Source: Parabacteroides sp. PF5-6 (GTDB lineage: Bacteria > Bacteroidota > Bacteroidia > Bacteroidales > Tannerellaceae). From it: 64,000 nucleotides of DNA. Location of the stretch: NCBI RefSeq assembly GCF_029504695.1, contig NZ_JAQFIN010000017.1:1-64000 (forward strand), in the 5' to 3' direction. Each line of letters starts with the position of its first letter. Positions within the stretch are counted from its first letter, which is position 1. The notes under the pieces were generated by a model. The model did no database searches. It was not told the DNA's origin and was given only the letters and a program-made list of their open reading frames with translations. Of the stretch, positions 61,084 to 64,000 are shown in pieces. A program made the translations under genes and the position numbers.

Positions 61084-61306
61084 GGTTGACTCAAAAGTAT
61101 CAGATATACGAACTAAGTGTCCCCGCCTGGTCAGGCGGGGGGGACCGCTGCTTGTAGCGGTGGGGTGGTTGTCTTTTCTGTCAAGAATCTGTACTTCAGT
61201 ACGGTATGTGTGTAAACAACCACTCCACCATCGCAAGCGATGGCCCCCCTCGCCTGACCAGGCGAGGACACAGAGATAGTATATCTTATACTTTTGGGTC
61301 AGCCCC
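61084..61306. repeat. Large imperfect inverted repeat (about 90-bp arms)
   Basis: Arms of about 90 bp (61084-61174 and 61216-61306) are about 75-80 % complementary, with smaller dyads inside each (GCCTGGTCAGGC, CCGCTGCTTGTAGCGG). Related words occur at 55738-55800 and 60951-61062. No ORF. Confidence 0.7.
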
Positions 61307-61382
61307 AGCCAAGAATGTCCATCTGCTACCCCGGAAAAACCTTCACTTCTCACGATATTTGACCCGCCAAAACCCCCTTTTC

Positions 61383-61468
61383 CAAAACATCGCACTTTGG
61401 GTGAAAAAACATTGCACTTTGCGCGAAAAAACATTGCGCTTTGATCGAATAAAGTGCAATGTTTTTTT
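61383..61468. repeat. Three 22-bp AAAAACATTGCACTTTG units plus an inverted fourth
   Basis: Units start at 61383, 61405 and 61427, each 22 bp; 61449-61468 is the reverse complement of the unit. Units three and four fold into a strong hairpin followed by a T-run, so the array may work as a terminator for the surface-protein gene on one side. Confidence 0.8.
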
Positions 61469-61614
61469 GGGGAGGGATAAACGTGAGGAATTGAAAAACC
61501 GGCAGTCCCCGCGAACGGGGCTGCCGGAGGATAATAATGCCGGGTTAGTCTGGTGAATATCTTTGTCTGTGATAAGTCGTAAGTGATTAATAATTAATAA
61601 TTAACAATTAACAA

Positions 61615-64000
61615 TTAATCATTAACCATCACCTTCCACGTCTGTGTTCCGGCGCGGACCACATAAACGCCGGCGGACAAAGCAACTGTTTTTGAACCGC
61701 GAAGGGCGCGAAGCGACACGACGTTTTGGCCGGTGACGCTGTAGATAGCGATGTCGACCGCATTGGCCATTTCATTGTCAATTGTCAATTGTCCATTGTC
61801 CATTGCCACGCGGATCTTGCCGGTGGCAAGAGAGGCGTGGCCCGTGGTATACCCTTCGAGGGTGATGACGATCGGTCCTTCCACCTTAGCGATGGTATAT
61901 GTATACGATTCGGCACGCAGGGCGTTGGCTGTCAGTTCCTCTCCATTGACAAATACCTTCATTGCCGACAGATCGAGTGTCGAGCTACTGATCGTAAAGG
62001 TAAATGGCTGGCCGTAGATTGCTTTCCCGCTGGCGGTGATAGTCAGTCCTTCGATCTCCGGCAGGGTCACCGGATATTCGCGCAGGGCGATCACCACATC
62101 CAGGTCTTTCTCGATCGGGTTGAGGATATAACTGCCACCGCGTCCGTCGACAGATGCATTGAATGCCGTCTCCACGCCATCCACCAGGAAGAGAATATCT
62201 TCGGCAGTCATCCCACTTGTTTCGGGGAAGAAGCTCAGGAAGAGATGATCCCCTTCGGCAATGGTATGGCTACCGGTAGCGTAGTCACAGGTGATACCAT
62301 CGGTAACAGTGAGCGTCAGGGTATGGGAGATTATATCTACCGGCTCCTCATAAGTGCCGCTCTTGATAAACATCTCGTTACTATCATCCCATACATATAA
62401 CCCTTCAGACAAACCATTAGCGGTAGGTACGGCAGTGGCGGCGCCTACTGTAATATCGTTTTCACCCGTAAAGTCTATCCCCTGATCCTTGAATTTGCCA
62501 GGCATCCGATAGACTTCTGAACCTTCCGCCAGGTAAATTGCACCACCGTTTTCCGCGGTCAGTGTGCCTCCGCGATATGCTATTTCAGCTTCACCGTTGT
62601 TTTTAATTCCGTAGTTATTTCCGTTTCCTTTTTTTATTGTTAACGTACCACCTTCTATACTTAATACTCCTTCGTTATGGATACCCGTATCGGAAAAGTT
62701 CTCGATCGTAAGCTCAGCATCGGTATAAAGTGATAGTTTTTTTCCTTTTGCAATCGATAATAAGTTTGTTCCCGTGGCGGAGTTCAGGATGATCTTTGCA
62801 TTGGCTCTTATTTTGATGTCGTCATTGATATTCAATCCCCCTCTTTCGGTGTTCTTTAGGTTGACCGTGATATGATTAAAGGTAGTATTCCCGTTGCTGC
62901 CATTACCATAGATACCATCCTTGTCGGTGTTTTCAATACTGATTACCCCTCCGCCGTTGATAGTTATGGCGTTCCCATTACAATCAATTGAACCACCATT
63001 CGTAAGGGTCAGTGTTTTTCCATTGGTATAGATTGCGTGATCTGCACCCATTTTGACATCTTGGGTTAGGTCGAAGCTTTTGCCTAAGATAATGGGGTCG
63101 GAAGCATCGGTATTTCTCAGGGCAGCAATAAATGTATCTTCGGACGAGATCTTATCTGGGGCAGAGTTGCCGTTCAACGTTCCATCGATGTGGTAGATCT
63201 TGCCGTTGGTTATCATATCTTTGGCATTGGCATCCACGCCGGCAACAGTCTGTGTGCTTACTGCTCCATCATTGATTATCAAGTTATTATTGATCTTTCC
63301 TTTGAACGCCACACTGCCACTCTCAACGGTGGTGATGCAGTTTGTTGCATTACCATTTGTTGTATTATCTTCATTAGCGGCAATGGTAAGGGTTGCGTTA
63401 GCGATTGAGAGGTTTTTCGCCCCATTGGTAGGATTGCATCCAATGGCACAAACAGTTCCTGTCGTTTGGGTATTGATATTAATTTCACCAGTGGCATCGA
63501 TGGTTGCGTCGCCAGTTAGCTCTATGCCATAGCTTTTAGTCCCGGTAATATCCAATTTGCCGGTTGTATTCATTGTGCCGGTGATATTTAGCTTACCCAC
63601 TGCTATCATTTCTATACCATAATAGCCCGATACCGTTAATATACCCGCCATATCTGTAAGGTCTATTGTCAGGTCATTTCCCGAGCGGATGCCACTATAC
63701 CTCATGGTGTTGGTACTTTCAAAGGTACAATCCGCACTTGTACTAATCGTTATATTGCCATTCGTCATATTAAGTCCTGCTGATTCGTTAGCAATTGACG
63801 ATAGTTGGGCATCGCCGGATACCGTGAGGTTACCCTTTCCCATTAAGATACCGGTAGCCGATACCGTTCCACTTTCGATAATCAGATCGCCAACCCTAAT
63901 ATATAGAGCGTTGTTTTGATCGGCATTACTAAAGGTTAATGTCCCGCTGGAACCATTAATCGTCAGGGAACCACCTTCAAATTGAAGGGCGCTCTTATAG
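61615..64000 (-). CDS. Large surface protein with T9SS C-terminal domain, 5' end beyond window
   Basis: The frame runs through the right edge (codon at 63997-63999 still open), so the N-terminus is missing; at least 794 residues are seen. About 500 residues of short Asn/Gly/Thr-rich strands (for example GTMNTTGKLDITGTKSYGIEL) suggest a beta-helix. Then come the HTLTLTVTDGI...DGVETAFN module shared with the proteins at 1 and 38770, a beta-sandwich stretch, the linker AMDNGQLTIDNE and the C-terminal domain with IYSVTGQNVVSLRAL. The last 160 bp are nearly identical in DNA to the end of the 38770 gene. Confidence 0.85.
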   Translation of the reverse strand, partial: YKSALQFEGGSLTINGSSGTLTFSNADQNNALYIRVGDLIIESGTVSATGILMGKGNLTVSGDAQLSSIANESAGLNMTNGNITISTSADCTFESTNTMRYSGIRSGNDLTIDLTDMAGILTVSGYYGIEMIAVGKLNITGTMNTTGKLDITGTKSYGIELTGDATIDATGEININTQTTGTVCAIGCNPTNGAKNLSIANATLTIAANEDNTTNGNATNCITTVESGSVAFKGKINNNLIINDGAVSTQTVAGVDANAKDMITNGKIYHIDGTLNGNSAPDKISSEDTFIAALRNTDASDPIILGKSFDLTQDVKMGADHAIYTNGKTLTLTNGGSIDCNGNAITINGGGVISIENTDKDGIYGNGSNGNTTFNHITVNLKNTERGGLNINDDIKIRANAKIILNSATGTNLLSIAKGKKLSLYTDAELTIENFSDTGIHNEGVLSIEGGTLTIKKGNGNNYGIKNNGEAEIAYRGGTLTAENGGAIYLAEGSEVYRMPGKFKDQGIDFTGENDITVGAATAVPTANGLSEGLYVWDDSNEMFIKSGTYEEPVDIISHTLTLTVTDGITCDYATGSHTIAEGDHLFLSFFPETSGMTAEDILFLVDGVETAFNASVDGRGGSYILNPIEKDLDVVIALREYPVTLPEIEGLTITASGKAIYGQPFTFTISSSTLDLSAMKVFVNGEELTANALRAESYTYTIAKVEGPIVITLEGYTTGHASLATGKIRVAMDNGQLTIDNEMANAVDIAIYSVTGQNVVSLRALRGSKTVALSAGVYVVRAGTQTWKVMVND

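Larger units (their letters stand above)
60000..61614. other. 1.6-kb non-coding repeat cluster
   Basis: No convincing gene; the frame at 60079-60276 is AT-rich with no recognisable features and partly lies in a repeat. In order it holds a MITE-like element, a three-unit GGCCGGC array, a toxin-end relic, a GTTGATAATTATCAAC palindrome, a four-unit CTACCGGTAG array, a region of TAGTTGGTAG-like short repeats (about 60868-60900), a large imperfect inverted repeat and a four-unit CATTGCACTTT array. Confidence 0.65.

Overview
The window is a stretch of a Bacteroidales chromosome. The evidence is the TAnnTTTG-type promoter boxes, the type III glutamine synthetase, the SurA/OstA/MutL gene order, the Xus-like iron-uptake operon, the DUF4374 and DUF4833 families, tryptophanase, and surface proteins ending in type IX secretion (T9SS) C-terminal domains. 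Family-level placement is inference; a Tannerellaceae or Porphyromonadaceae relative carrying T9SS fits best. No rRNA, tRNA or CRISPR array was seen.

Layout. 0-3.4 kb: a large beta-helix surface protein (C-terminus beyond the left edge) and a small GIY-YIG-like protein in the same operon. 3.4-12.3 kb: an MsbA-type ABC exporter, a GH95 fucosidase lipoprotein, GlnN, LptB, a CPBP protease and an RRM protein. 12.6-14.2 kb: a helical-repeat protein and an ECF sigma factor with a membrane partner. 14.6-19.8 kb: a tightly coupled operon (ATP-grasp-like enzyme, SPL-like radical SAM enzyme, GT2 glycosyltransferase, DegT-type aminotransferase) facing a WbqC-family gene; the combination is not one I recognise. 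19.8-22.3 kb: a collagen-like lipoprotein, a RelE/ParE-type toxin-antitoxin pair, a DUF4833 protein and a GNAT acetyltransferase. 22.8-36.2 kb: a long minus-strand housekeeping block, tig-clpP-clpX-recQ and then three PPIase/chaperone proteins, OstA-like protein, a small membrane protein and mutL. It covers protein folding and degradation, outer-membrane assembly and DNA repair.

36.6-43.8 kb is an adhesin island: a TPR-transmembrane-AraC regulator, two GLUG-repeat T9SS proteins, one intact and one broken GIY-YIG-like gene, and the tail of a second AraC gene. Paired direct repeats offset by 21 bp lie upstream of both GLUG genes and upstream of the GIY-like/adhesin operon at the left end, which suggests a shared regulator. 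44-47.2 kb is a gene graveyard (SNF2 helicase lacking its Walker A motif, Fic gene with an internal stop, two short remnants) around an intact FKBP gene. 47.2-52.9 kb holds mnmE, tnaA, a FemAB-like gene and a DUF362 ferredoxin. 53.2-58.2 kb is an XusAB-like receptor and lipoprotein operon with a ferric-reductase-like membrane protein, followed by a nitroreductase and a flavodoxin/ferredoxin fusion. 60.0-61.6 kb is non-coding and packed with repeats. The window ends inside another large T9SS-type surface protein.

The most unusual feature is a set of short intergenic arrays, nearly always four tandem units of 21 or 22 bp. They belong to at least four unrelated sequence families (cores AAACTACCGGTAGTTT, GTTGATAATTATCAAC, AAAAGGCCGGC, AACATTGCACTTT). 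Three of the array families plus a single copy of the fourth co-occur at 60.5-61.5 kb beside a MITE-like element and the relic of a toxin gene end. This repeat system, the 14.6-19.1 kb enzyme cluster and the adhesin/GIY-like/AraC module are the best candidates for something undescribed.
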